Positions 32,568 through 40,528 of a DNA stretch of 64,000 nucleotides are shown one piece after another. The translations under genes were made by a program, and so were the position numbers. Numbering within the stretch: position 1 is the stretch's first letter; the number at the start of each line of letters is the position of its first letter. Under the pieces are notes generated by a model. The model saw only the letters and a program-made list of their open reading frames with translations, did no database searches and was not told where the DNA came from. The stretch comes from Gp13-AA77 sp035578005 (lineage in GTDB: Bacteria > Acidobacteriota > Terriglobia > UBA7540), in NCBI GenBank assembly GCA_035578005.1, contig DATJYK010000085.1, positions 1 through 64,000 of the forward strand. The letters run 5' to 3'.

Positions 32568-32606
32568 TTCCTGGTCACCAAGCTATCGCCGTACTGCGGC
32601 CGCTAA
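32568..32606 (+). pseudogene. Relic of a PatG-like gene 3' end
   Basis: The bases read F-L-V-T-K-L-S-P-Y-C-G-R-stop, against F-L-V-S-K-L-S-P-Y-Y-D-R-stop at the end of the PatG-like gene (32207-32245). At base level the match is also clear (GCCGTACT-C-GGCCG versus GCCGTACT-C-GACCG). It marks a second PatG-like gene that once stood in front of the next precursor and was deleted, so the unit [PatG-like + precursor] was duplicated. Confidence 0.75.
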
Positions 32607-32686
32607 ACGCTGAGAAACATTGAGAACCAGACGAAATTGTCGTCGTCGTCGGAGTACCCGCCAAGAAAGAAAGGAGAAGTCCTAAA

Positions 32687-33007
32687 ATGAATCTTCCCGG
32701 ATTCAACGCTAAAGCGTCCCTGCAGGAAGCAGGCCACACCTACTGTTGCTTTGCGTACCATGGGGCAGGCTCACTCACACCGGTCGTGGTACCGCAGTTA
32801 TATCGGGCAGACCCAGACGGCTGCGGGGTAGTGTGCGATTCTAGCGGGAACTGCGCGCTGGATTGCCCCTGGCCGGGGGTCAGCTTTGGCCCCGGCGGCT
32901 TATCGCCTAACAAGAGCCCCAGAATTAAATGCGTCAAGCGCTGCATCCGCAAGTATTCGCCGGGGTCAGCCGCATACGAGGCTTGTGTTGATAAGTGCCC
33001 CTATTAA
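32687..33007 (+). CDS. Putative leader-bearing precursor or small protein 3 (PGFxAKxxL)
   Basis: A 106-residue protein starting MNLPGFNAKASLQEAGHTYC. AAAGGAGAAG precedes ATG 32687 at a good distance. The body has CGVVCDSSGNCALDCPWPG, then a basic Cys-rich end IKCVKRCIRKYSPGS and ACVDKCPY that could form two disulfides in a small helical hairpin, like a secreted peptide. No signal peptide. It has no recognised homologue; assigned to the group by its leader block and position. Confidence 0.72.
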   Translation: MNLPGFNAKASLQEAGHTYCCFAYHGAGSLTPVVVPQLYRADPDGCGVVCDSSGNCALDCPWPGVSFGPGGLSPNKSPRIKCVKRCIRKYSPGSAAYEACVDKCPY

Positions 33008-33200
33008 TAGATGTTGTGGCCGATGGGTCGGCCGAGCGCGAGTGTCACCACGTTCTGCCCCGCCGGATTGCGCAGGCGGCCCGATATCGTGACACGCACC
33101 GCGCCTCGGTGATTGCGAAGGTGTTTGGAGGGGCGAACTGTGACCACACCAGGGTATCCCCCGGAACCCGTCCTTAGACTATTGGGCAAGGAGTCTGGCA

Positions 33201-34568
33201 ATGTCCATACCGAGATTTAGCGCACCGGAGTCGCTTTACCCGTCCCACGGGTATTACGCCGCGGTCTTAGGTTCGAGTGACATGACCTCGGCCGCGTGGG
33301 TCCCCGCCGTGAAGGTCGGGGATGACGGAGGGGGTTGCGCCGTTGAATGCGGCCCTTGTGGCTCCACTTGCACCAGGCAATGTTCAAGTTTATGTAATCC
33401 AACCCAATCGTGGGGCGAATCGTGTTGCCTGAGCTCCGAGATTTGCTGCGGCGGGAAGTGCACTGACGCGTGGCACGACCCGAACTGCGGGGCGTGCGGC
33501 AAGAAGTGTTCGACCTCGGGCCTGACTTGTTGCTACGGAGCTTGTGTTGACCTCAGCAGCAACACGCAGCACTGTAGCGCGTGCGACAACAATTGCGCCA
33601 ACCAGCCCGTTAAGAACATGATTTGCGTGAACGGCGCCTGTGTTTGCCCGCCTTACTCACCGGATATTTGCGGTGGAGCCTGCACGGATGTAAGGTTCGA
33701 TGGCAAAAACTGCGGAAGTTGCGGTAATCGATGCGCGTCCGGCTCCTGCTCCCAAGGCAAATGCTGCCCGCCGGGCACATACCTTTCAGAAGGCATGTGT
33801 TGTCCTAACGGAACCTTCGGCTGCGGTAACAAGACGTGTTGCCCAGCGGGGCATTGCTGTTCTGACGGTCGCTGTAAATGCCACGGTAAGTGCTGCGGCG
33901 CCGGCCAGGATTGCTGCAGGAAGTCCTGTGTCACCCTTGACAGCGACACACAAAACTGCGGCGCATGCGGCAACGCCTGCCCGGTCCATGCGAATTCGAC
34001 GGCCACATGCGATAAGGGAGTGTGCGGTTGGCGATGCAATCCGGGCTACACCAGGTGTGGTAACGCCTGCGAGAATCTGAACAACGATCCGCAGAACTGC
34101 GGCGCTTGTGGCAAGCGATGCCCCTCGGGGCCCCTTGACTCGCACCCCACTTGTAGCCACGGGGCCTGCAATTGGACCTGCAACTCAGGTTTTACAAACT
34201 GTGGCGGCACTTGCAAGAATCTGAGTAGCGATCCGCAGAACTGCGGCCGGTGCGGTACGGTCTGTCCCTCTGGCCAGACTTGTTGCGGGGGCTCCTGCGT
34301 TGACTTGAATACAAGTTCCCAACATTGCGGCTCGTGTAGCGTTGCCTGTAATTCAGCCACTGCGGAGTGTCAGGGAGGGACTTGCGTTTGCAAGCCGGGA
34401 CTTGCCTGCGGTTCAACGTGCATGTCGTCCACGGAGGACACCTGCTGCAGTTCCGAGGCCAGCGCCTGGTGCTCTGAGACCGAAGTGTGCTGCGTGGACA
34501 ACAATGGTAATTTTAGTTGCGCTTACGATTGTGACGGGTGTGAGGCCGTGGGCGCACATTGCAGTTAG
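33201..34568 (+). CDS. Cys-rich repeat protein with leader-like N-terminus
   Basis: A 455-residue protein with 84 Cys. It starts MSIPRFSAPESLYPSHGYYA, a variant of the leader block of its small neighbours (PRF for PGF, PES for EAS). From about residue 45 it is built of seven units around NCGxCGxxC (PNCGACGKKC, KNCGSCGNRC, QNCGACGNAC, QNCGACGKRC, QNCGRCGTVC and two HC variants) separated by CC and CCGxxC turns, like stigma-specific Stig1-type repeats of myxobacterial and eukaryotic secreted proteins. Such a protein would need an oxidising environment, yet no Sec or Tat signal is visible, so the leader may direct export. AAGGAG precedes ATG 33201. Confidence 0.8.
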   Translation: MSIPRFSAPESLYPSHGYYAAVLGSSDMTSAAWVPAVKVGDDGGGCAVECGPCGSTCTRQCSSLCNPTQSWGESCCLSSEICCGGKCTDAWHDPNCGACGKKCSTSGLTCCYGACVDLSSNTQHCSACDNNCANQPVKNMICVNGACVCPPYSPDICGGACTDVRFDGKNCGSCGNRCASGSCSQGKCCPPGTYLSEGMCCPNGTFGCGNKTCCPAGHCCSDGRCKCHGKCCGAGQDCCRKSCVTLDSDTQNCGACGNACPVHANSTATCDKGVCGWRCNPGYTRCGNACENLNNDPQNCGACGKRCPSGPLDSHPTCSHGACNWTCNSGFTNCGGTCKNLSSDPQNCGRCGTVCPSGQTCCGGSCVDLNTSSQHCGSCSVACNSATAECQGGTCVCKPGLACGSTCMSSTEDTCCSSEASAWCSETEVCCVDNNGNFSCAYDCDGCEAVGAHCS

Positions 34569-34654
34569 TAGCAGCGGTCGTGGAGGGGCTGCAGTGGCCC
34601 CTCGATGGGGATTTTGCACCAGATCCGGTTCGTGATCTCAGAAAGGAGTATGCC

Positions 34655-35008
34655 GTGAACATGCTGGAAACAGTTCGATTGCCGGGATTTACCGCAGAGT
34701 CGTCCGTGATGAGCGCCAGTCCCTTTGGCGCTCGCGATTCCTTGTGGCCCTTCCTGGGCGCGGGAGTCGTGTCTGCCGGATCAGACGTAACCTGCAATTG
34801 CGGATGCCCATGCTCTGGAACAACCGGGGGCGGTGGAGGTACAGGAGGCACAGGCGGTACCGGAGGCGGCCCGCCTGGAGTCTGCCAATGCACTAGCGTC
34901 GTGGGCTTTGGTTGTTCGGTCTCCGCCAACAACTGCAACCCGGGATTCGTTCCCACGTGTAACTGCGGCATCTTCGGTAATTCGTGCCAGTGCGTGTCCG
35001 GCACCTAA
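34655..35008 (+). CDS. Putative leader-bearing precursor or small protein 5 (LPGFTAExSV)
   Basis: A 117-residue protein starting MNMLETVRLPGFTAESSVMS; the leader block is set seven residues further in than in the others. The body has a glycine/threonine-rich linker (TTGGGGGTGGTGGTGGG) between two Cys clusters, CNCGCPC and VCQCTSV...CNCGIFGNSCQC. GAAAGGAG precedes GTG 34655 at six bases; ATG 34661 lies too far for that site but cannot be excluded. The Gly linker and Cys clusters recall small secreted or cell-surface peptides. Function unknown. Confidence 0.7.
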   Translation: MNMLETVRLPGFTAESSVMSASPFGARDSLWPFLGAGVVSAGSDVTCNCGCPCSGTTGGGGGTGGTGGTGGGPPGVCQCTSVVGFGCSVSANNCNPGFVPTCNCGIFGNSCQCVSGT

Positions 35009-35185
35009 GCGGAGCGATCCGCGCTGCATCGGAGCGTAGGCCTCGCAACAGGCGAATTCCCTGACTGCAAAGCTATGCGCCGCGCCGCCGGGCCCTCTCT
35101 TGAAGGTTGCGTCTTGTTGCCTGCGCCCGAGGCGCGGGTGACGCAGGTCATGAAGTGCAGATACCAGACAAAGGAGGAAACACAA

Positions 35186-35497
35186 ATGGCTGAACGTCCA
35201 CGTACGATTTCGATCAGTGAGGTTTCGAAAGCCGTCGAGCATGCGGTGAAGGCGGCGAGCGAGAAGCACCAGGTGCAATTTGCCTCGGGCTTGCGCTTCG
35301 GCCCCGGAACCATCATGGGGCGGCAGCTTCTGAAAGCCGACATTACCGTCAGTCAGGCTGAGCAAATCGCCACTGAAATCACTCGCCAGGTTCCGGGCGC
35401 CGGCGAACTCGAACCGAGCCTCTGGGTGGGAAGGGGCATCATCATCTGCGGCTTCTGGCCTCCTGACCCGATCCAGTTCGGGTTGGAGCAGTTCTAG
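35186..35497 (+). CDS. Small accessory protein of the PatA/PatG-like locus
   Basis: A 103-residue protein starting MAERPRTISISEVSKAVEHA, with an excellent AAGGAGGAAA site at 35171. It lacks the leader motif. The first half is helical (SKAVEHAVKAASEKHQV), the second has MGRQLLKADITVSQAEQIAT and ends WVGRGIIICGFWPPDPIQF. I do not recognise the family. Position after the precursor set and the single Cys make a modifying role unlikely; a binding or immunity-like role would be a guess. No signal peptide. Confidence 0.65.
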   Translation: MAERPRTISISEVSKAVEHAVKAASEKHQVQFASGLRFGPGTIMGRQLLKADITVSQAEQIATEITRQVPGAGELEPSLWVGRGIIICGFWPPDPIQFGLEQF

Positions 35498-35600
35498 ACC
35501 GACAGCAGGTTGCCGGCGTGCTCGGCTACTGCAGAAGTTTCGACGGACGCCAACCGGGGCAGAGCCACTTTCGCAGGCTGTCCCAGGAGGGAGATACAAG

Positions 35601-36053
35601 ATGGGCCAGGAAACAAGTGTGCCCAAAACTGAACTGGACGAAACAAAGCCCTTGCTTTGCCCGAGCGCGCAGCCCGAGATGAAAGGCTGCAGGGTGCTGG
35701 GCGTGGTGGGCGGCACGGCGGAGCGTCCGGAGCTGGCCTATCTTAACCAGCCCCTGCCTGTGACTGAGGAAGTACTTCGGCTGGCTGGTCCCGTCAAGCC
35801 CACCGAGGTTTTCCGATTTGCTGCGCATTGCGAGGAAAAGGCATGCCGCCACTTCGACGGCGCCCGGTGCCAATTGGCGACTCGTATTGTGCAGATTCTG
35901 CCGGCAGTCACGGAGGGTCTGCCGGCTTGCATCATTCGTCCTACCTGCCGCTGGTATCAGCAAGAAGGCAAGGCCGCCTGCCTGCGCTGCCCGCAGGTGG
36001 TTACACAGACCTATGAAGCCAGCGACGACTATCGACGGGCGGCCGAGGGTTGA
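35601..36053 (+). CDS. Cys-rich protein, possible Fe-S or metal binding
   Basis: A 150-residue protein with Cys arranged as HCEEKACRHFDGARC (about residues 75-89), then a C-terminal TCRWYQQEGKAACLRCPQVV with four more. This spacing looks like an iron-sulfur or zinc site. I recall similar sequences annotated loosely as nitrogen fixation protein, which I would not rely on. Start ATG 35601 follows GGGAGATACAAG. It closes the PatA/PatG-like region on the plus strand, before the M28 peptidase. A diverged piece of its C-terminal codons lies at 38867-38925. Confidence 0.65.
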   Translation: MGQETSVPKTELDETKPLLCPSAQPEMKGCRVLGVVGGTAERPELAYLNQPLPVTEEVLRLAGPVKPTEVFRFAAHCEEKACRHFDGARCQLATRIVQILPAVTEGLPACIIRPTCRWYQQEGKAACLRCPQVVTQTYEASDDYRRAAEG

Positions 36054-36222
36054 ACCAACAACCGACGACTTAGCCGCCGAAGTGCACGCTGAGCGTGTAT
36101 TCTGCGGCTGGCGGGGGGCACGAACCTGAGTCAAGGGCTATCGAGCCGGGCTCGCCGCTTTGTCGTCCGATGAAGGCAGGGCGAGAGCAAGAGGATTTCC
36201 TTACCGGGGAAGAGGGTCACGC

Positions 36223-38499
36223 ATGAAGACAAGGCTTGGGTCGTTCCTTCTAGCATCGACTTTCGTTGGCATATGGGCGGCGGCGCAGGACCGTGGAGGT
36301 GCGGGACAAGACAGCAGCAAAGTGGCGGCCAATTGTGCGACCTGTTCGGCCGGCATCCAAGTTCCTGGAATGCCTCAGCCCAGCCCCGAAATGGGGAGGC
36401 TCGTGAAGGCCTTATCAGGCGCGTGGTCGATCGCGATCAGTGTCGAGCCCAACGACCGCATGCCCAAGGTTGGCCTGGGAAACGGTGAAGAAGTGTGGCG
36501 GCCCGGACCTGGAGGGCTGTCCCTGCTCGAAGATTATCACTCGACCGGCGACGAAGGAGAGATCACCGGTTTCGGTGTGGCCTGGTGGGACGCGAGCGCC
36601 GAAAGATTTCAAGTCGCGTGGTGCGACAGCACTAATCCGACGAGTTGCACCGTCATGAAGCACGGGGCGAAGTGGGAAGGGGAGAAAGTCGTAGCTCTGG
36701 ATGAATGGGACGAGTCGGGGAAGGGAGTTGCGTTCAAGGAGGTGTTTTCCGACATCACGGAGAACTCTTTCACGCAAATCCTCTACCAAGGCGAGCCCGG
36801 CAGCGAGCTGAAGCGGTTGGTCACCATCCACGCGACGAGGAAGACGGCGCCACCTATAACAACCACGGGCGCTTCGACGCCCGAGGTACTCACCGCTGTC
36901 GCGGCGGCGAAGACCATCACCGTGCCGGCCGTACGGGCGCACATGCGATTCCTCTCCGACAGCCTCCTCGAAGGACGCGACACCGGCAGTCGTGGCTACG
37001 ATCTTGCGGCCGCGTACGTCGCCTCCCAGTTGGAGTCGATGGGGGTGCAACCAGCCGGCGAGAACGGCACCTACTTCCAAAAAGTGCCGCTCCGGAAGGC
37101 GATCAACGAGGCATCCAAGAGCTCTTTGGCGTTGGTTCGTGGCGCGGAAGAGGTCCAACTCAAAGATGGGTCAGACTACGTCTTTTTTGCCGATCTGGAT
37201 CACACGGAGAGCAGCGTGGAAGCACCCATCGCCTTCGTGGGTTACGGAGTGACAGCACCCGAGCTGAACTATGACGATTACGCGGGCGCCGACGTCCGAG
37301 GCAAACTCGTCGCGATGCTTGGGAACGCCCCGGCCCGGTTCCCCTCAATCGAGCGCGCCTACTACGCAGACGGGATTACCAAGGTAAGGAACGCCGTGGC
37401 TCACGGAGCGGTGGGGGTTCTCGGCCTTTCATTGCCGGAGGACGAAAAAGATAGTCCGTGGCAATGGGCAGTCCCCCAGGTTCGGGCCGGAGGTCGCGAT
37501 TGGCTCGAGAGAGGGGCGCCGCACCACCAGTTCCCCGAACTGCGAGCAGGGGCGGCGCTCAGCGTCCGCGGAAGTCAGCTACTATTTTCGGGAGCGCCCC
37601 GAACGCTGGAACAGGTTTCGGCCATAGCGCACGGGGACCAACCCCAGGCTTTTCCCTTGAGCTGGAGCGCGAGAATTCACACCGTGAATTCTCATCAAGC
37701 CATCGAGAGCAGGAATGTGGTGGGGAAGATTCAGGGCTCCGACCCCGAACTCAGTGACCAGTATGTGATTTATAGCGCGCATCTCGACCACTTGGGTCTG
37801 TGTCCGCCGGTTGAAGGCCACAACGACACCGTTTGTCATGGAACCGTGGATAACGCGTCAGGTGTTGCCACCATCCTGGAGATCGCCCGAGCGTACACCA
37901 AACTGCCCCAGCCACCGCGCCGCTCCGTGCTTTTTCTATTTCCTACGGGCGAGGAAGGGAACCTGGAGGGATCCGATTATTTCGCTCATTTCCCGACGGT
38001 GCCGGGCAAGCAGCTTGTTGCCGACATCAATCTCGACGTGGCTCCCGGGATGCGTTATCCGTGTAAGGACCTCAATGCCATTGGAGGTGAGCATTCCAGT
38101 CTGAATCGGAGTGCGGAATGGGCCGCACAACTCACGGGTTACATCATCACTCCCGACCCGGTACCGGAACAGAATCTCTTCATCCGCTCCGATCAGTATT
38201 CGTTTGTGCAGCAGGGAATTCCTTCCGTGCTAATTCGCAATGGGGCCGATGGTGGAGACGTGGTCAAGAAATGGCTGCGGACCCGTTACCACACTCCACT
38301 CGACAATATGGAGCAGCCGATCGATTATGAGGCCGGAGTCAAGGCTGCCGGAATGGCCATGCTGATGGGCTACGAAGTCGCGCAGCAAGATCAGCCACCC
38401 ACGTGGAATAAGGACGATTTTTTCGGTACCCGGTTTGGGCCCAACACCTCCAACCCACTGGGACAACTGAAGAGCCCTCCGGACCGGTCTTCCCGGTAA
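36223..38499 (+). CDS. Secreted M28-family metallopeptidase with N-terminal DUF1579-like domain
   Basis: A 758-residue protein. Signal peptide: TRLGSFLLASTFVGIWAAAQ. Residues about 60-210 form a lipocalin-like module of the DUF1579 sort (MGRLVKALSGAWSIAIS, GLSLLEDYHSTGDEGEITGF, FQVAWCDSTN). The M28 part follows, with a PA domain (IAFVGYGVTAPELNYDDYAG) and metal ligands in IYSAHLDHLGL, HGTVDNASGV, FPTGEEGN and DINLDVAPG; the last ligand His is in RYHTPLDN. These exported aminopeptidases use two Zn ions. ATG 36223 is chosen for its signal peptide; the upstream 36160 start is unlikely. The fusion of both domains is unusual to me. Confidence 0.9.
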   Translation: MKTRLGSFLLASTFVGIWAAAQDRGGAGQDSSKVAANCATCSAGIQVPGMPQPSPEMGRLVKALSGAWSIAISVEPNDRMPKVGLGNGEEVWRPGPGGLSLLEDYHSTGDEGEITGFGVAWWDASAERFQVAWCDSTNPTSCTVMKHGAKWEGEKVVALDEWDESGKGVAFKEVFSDITENSFTQILYQGEPGSELKRLVTIHATRKTAPPITTTGASTPEVLTAVAAAKTITVPAVRAHMRFLSDSLLEGRDTGSRGYDLAAAYVASQLESMGVQPAGENGTYFQKVPLRKAINEASKSSLALVRGAEEVQLKDGSDYVFFADLDHTESSVEAPIAFVGYGVTAPELNYDDYAGADVRGKLVAMLGNAPARFPSIERAYYADGITKVRNAVAHGAVGVLGLSLPEDEKDSPWQWAVPQVRAGGRDWLERGAPHHQFPELRAGAALSVRGSQLLFSGAPRTLEQVSAIAHGDQPQAFPLSWSARIHTVNSHQAIESRNVVGKIQGSDPELSDQYVIYSAHLDHLGLCPPVEGHNDTVCHGTVDNASGVATILEIARAYTKLPQPPRRSVLFLFPTGEEGNLEGSDYFAHFPTVPGKQLVADINLDVAPGMRYPCKDLNAIGGEHSSLNRSAEWAAQLTGYIITPDPVPEQNLFIRSDQYSFVQQGIPSVLIRNGADGGDVVKKWLRTRYHTPLDNMEQPIDYEAGVKAAGMAMLMGYEVAQQDQPPTWNKDDFFGTRFGPNTSNPLGQLKSPPDRSSR

Positions 38500-38747
38500 G
38501 CAGGGTAGCGCATCTCCGGAGTGGCGTCGGCATTGCTAAGCACAATTTAGCGACGCCACTGCAAGATACGAACCAGAGTCAAGGGGTTATCGAGTCAGGC
38601 TCGCCGCTTTGCGGTGCTCCTAACGAATGGACATGCGAATTGGCGTGGCCTAGATATGTAGCCTACTATATCGCGCCGCGGGCGAAAAATCGATGACAAG
38701 AGTTACTGCAGAGTTAATAGTAGCCGCAGACAAAATTACCAAACGAA

Positions 38748-38840
38748 ACCGTCAGGTGTATGAAAACAAAGGACCGGGTTCGTCAAAACCGTCAGGTCTA
38801 TGAAAATAAATAGGTTATTTTACTAAGCCGTCAGGTTGTT
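38748..38840. repeat. Three CCGTCAGGT repeats at 40-base spacing
   Basis: ACCGTCAGGTGTA (38748), ACCGTCAGGTCTA (38788) and GCCGTCAGGTTGT (38828) start exactly 40 bases apart, the first two followed by TGAAAA-AAA. The spacers differ. The arrangement resembles the 39-base repeats at 23225/23264 and 58707/58746. Confidence 0.75.
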
Positions 38841-38866
38841 GATAATTAAGGCTGTTATCGGGCGTG

Positions 38867-38925
38867 GCGCTGGCCACTTGCCGCTGGTATCAGCGGGAAG
38901 GCAAAGCCGCCTGTTTGCGCGGCGA
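38867..38925 (+). pseudogene. Relic of the Cys-rich protein at 35601
   Basis: CRWYQREGKAACLRGEQ here against CRWYQQEGKAACLRCPQ in the intact gene, with most bases identical over about 54 positions (TGCCGCTGGTATCAGC is exact). The last Cys pair is already lost. Nothing upstream matches, so only this piece of the duplicate remains. Confidence 0.7.
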
Positions 38926-38968
38926 GCAGAGGGCGACCTCTAGAAAGCGAGCGCGAAGCGAGTGCGCT

Positions 38969-39133
38969 CTAGCTTTTCTTGGCGCTGACGGCGAAGAACG
39001 CGGCCACCTTTTGTTCCACCTTCTTGCTGTTGCACTTTGGGCAGGCGACGCGGCCTTTCTCATATTCTGTTATCGTCATTTGCTGCGTGAACGACTTCTT
39101 GCATTCTTTGCAGGTATAACTGTAGATGGGCAT
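38969..39133 (-). CDS. FmdB-family zinc-ribbon protein
   Basis: A 54-residue protein starting MPIYSYTCKECKKSFTQQMT with a second pair in VACPKCNSKKVEQKVAAFFA. The two CxxC knuckles make the FmdB/CxxC zinc ribbon, a putative regulatory or nucleic-acid-binding module. The ATG at 39133 is the conserved family start; an in-frame start 33 bases upstream would add unrelated residues. Divergent from hutI. Its specific target is unknown. Confidence 0.9.
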   Translation of the reverse strand: MPIYSYTCKECKKSFTQQMTITEYEKGRVACPKCNSKKVEQKVAAFFAVSAKKS

Positions 39134-39193
39134 TGAGCGGCCTCCCCGCAAGATCTTAAGAGTCATTTTAGCAGAGACGGCAGTTCACCTCCA

Positions 39194-40528
39194 ATGTCAC
39201 CTCCAAAGTCGTCGTCCAGGCCCAACACGTCGTCGCCGAATCCGGCAGCGCTTTTCTTCCGCGACGCTGAGCAACTGCTGACGCTTGGCGGGCGAACCGT
39301 TCCGCGCCGGGGAAGAGACCTCGGCGAACTGGGAATTGCGCGAGGCGGCGCGCTGCTCGCGGTTGACGGCAAGATTGCCGGAGCCGGCCGCACGCGCGAG
39401 CTGGAAAGCACAGCCCGTCGACTGAAGGCCCGCAACATCGACTGTCGCGGCCGCGTGGTGATGCCCGGTTTCGTTGATTCCCACACTCACCTGGTGTTTG
39501 CCGGAAGCCGCGTGGACGACTACGTCAAACGGCTCGAGGGTGCGACTTACGAAGAGATCGCCTCGGCCGGTGGCGGAATTCGCCTCACAGCGCGCTTGGT
39601 GGCCGAGGCTTCGCCGCGCGCGCTGCTGCGTCAGGCGCTCGGATTCCTTGATGAATTTGCCGCCTGCGGCACTACAACCGCGGAGGTGAAGACGGGTTAC
39701 GGTCTCGACGTAGAGACTGAGATCAAAATGCTGCGCGTCATCCACCAGCTCAGCGCCCATCCAGATGCGAAGGTTGAGCTGGTTCCCACGCTGCTGGCGG
39801 CGCACGCTTTGCCCGCAGCGTTCGAAGGCCGCCGCAAGGACTACCTCGACGCAGTGATCAACAGGCTCATTCCTTTTGCGGCCGCGCGGAAACTGGCGCG
39901 CTTTATCGATTGCTTTTGCGACCGGGGCGCGTTCAGCGTAGCCGAGTGTCAGCGCGTGCTCTCGGCGGGCGCCGCTCTCGGTCTAGTTCCTCGCCTTCAC
40001 GCCGAGCAGCTTGCGCGCACCGGCGGAACGCGGCTGGCGTTACAGGTGGGTGCAGCCTCCGCCGATCACCTGGACCACCTGACAGCCGCAGACATCCGCG
40101 CTTTGGCGCGCTCCGAAACCGTCGCGACTCTGCTGCCGGGGTCGAACTTTCACCTAGGAATTCGCCGCTACGCGCCCGCGCGACGCCTGATCGACGCAGG
40201 GGCTGCCGTCGCCTTAGCCACTGATTTCAATCCCGGCACCAGCCCCACCGTGAACATGCAATTCATTCTCAGCCTCGCTTGCGCCGCCATGCATCTCACG
40301 CCCGCAGAGGCGATCTGCGCTGCGACGCTCAACGCCGCGCATTCCCTAAGGATGAGCGAACGCATCGGATCGCTCGAACGCGGCAAGCAGGCGGACGTCA
40401 TCGTGATGGACGTTGACGACTACCGCAAAATACCGTACTACTTCGCCTCGAATCACTGCGTCATGACGGTGAAAGGCGGGCGGATTGTCCACTCGCGGCT
40501 TGACGACGCGAGACGAAGGCGAGTCTAA
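39194..40528 (+). CDS. hutI: Imidazolonepropionase
   Basis: A 444-residue amidohydrolase that opens imidazolone propionate to N-formimino-glutamate in histidine degradation. The metal His pair is in GFVDSHTHLVFAGSR; RLEGATYEEIASAGGGI, TTAEVKTGYGLD, HAEQLARTGG, ADHLDHLT and the Asp in ALATDFNPGTSPTVNMQ are all characteristic of HutI. It is slightly longer than usual at the N-terminus (about 20 polar residues), so the true start may lie downstream of ATG 39194. No other hut gene is in the window. Confidence 0.93.
   Translation: MSPPKSSSRPNTSSPNPAALFFRDAEQLLTLGGRTVPRRGRDLGELGIARGGALLAVDGKIAGAGRTRELESTARRLKARNIDCRGRVVMPGFVDSHTHLVFAGSRVDDYVKRLEGATYEEIASAGGGIRLTARLVAEASPRALLRQALGFLDEFAACGTTTAEVKTGYGLDVETEIKMLRVIHQLSAHPDAKVELVPTLLAAHALPAAFEGRRKDYLDAVINRLIPFAAARKLARFIDCFCDRGAFSVAECQRVLSAGAALGLVPRLHAEQLARTGGTRLALQVGAASADHLDHLTAADIRALARSETVATLLPGSNFHLGIRRYAPARRLIDAGAAVALATDFNPGTSPTVNMQFILSLACAAMHLTPAEAICAATLNAAHSLRMSERIGSLERGKQADVIVMDVDDYRKIPYYFASNHCVMTVKGGRIVHSRLDDARRRRV

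Larger units (their letters stand above)
38500..38968. other. AT-rich gap with gene relic and 40-base repeats
   Basis: A 469-base stretch with no intact gene. It contains a block (38568-38612) like 36119-36163 upstream of the M28 gene (AGTCAAGG, then GGCTCGCCGCTTTG), three 13-base repeats spaced exactly 40 bases (38748-38840), and a decayed copy of the Cys-rich protein end (38867-38925). Confidence 0.7.

Noticed and set aside
33004..33201. Minus-strand 65-residue frame (GRLRNPAGQNVVTLALGRPI)
   Set aside because: The wording looks protein-like, but it is antisense within a run of plus-strand genes, has no ribosome site and no family I can name; a decayed fragment remains possible.
29580..36053. 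Classical cyanobactin or lanthipeptide gene cluster
   Set aside because: No YcaO/PatD-like cyclodehydratase, ThiF/E1-like, LanB/LanM, radical SAM or ABC exporter frame is present, and the PatG-like protein has no protease domain.
38748..38840. CRISPR-like array
   Set aside because: Only three copies of a 13-base word, spacers of 27 bases, non-identical repeats and no cas gene in the window.
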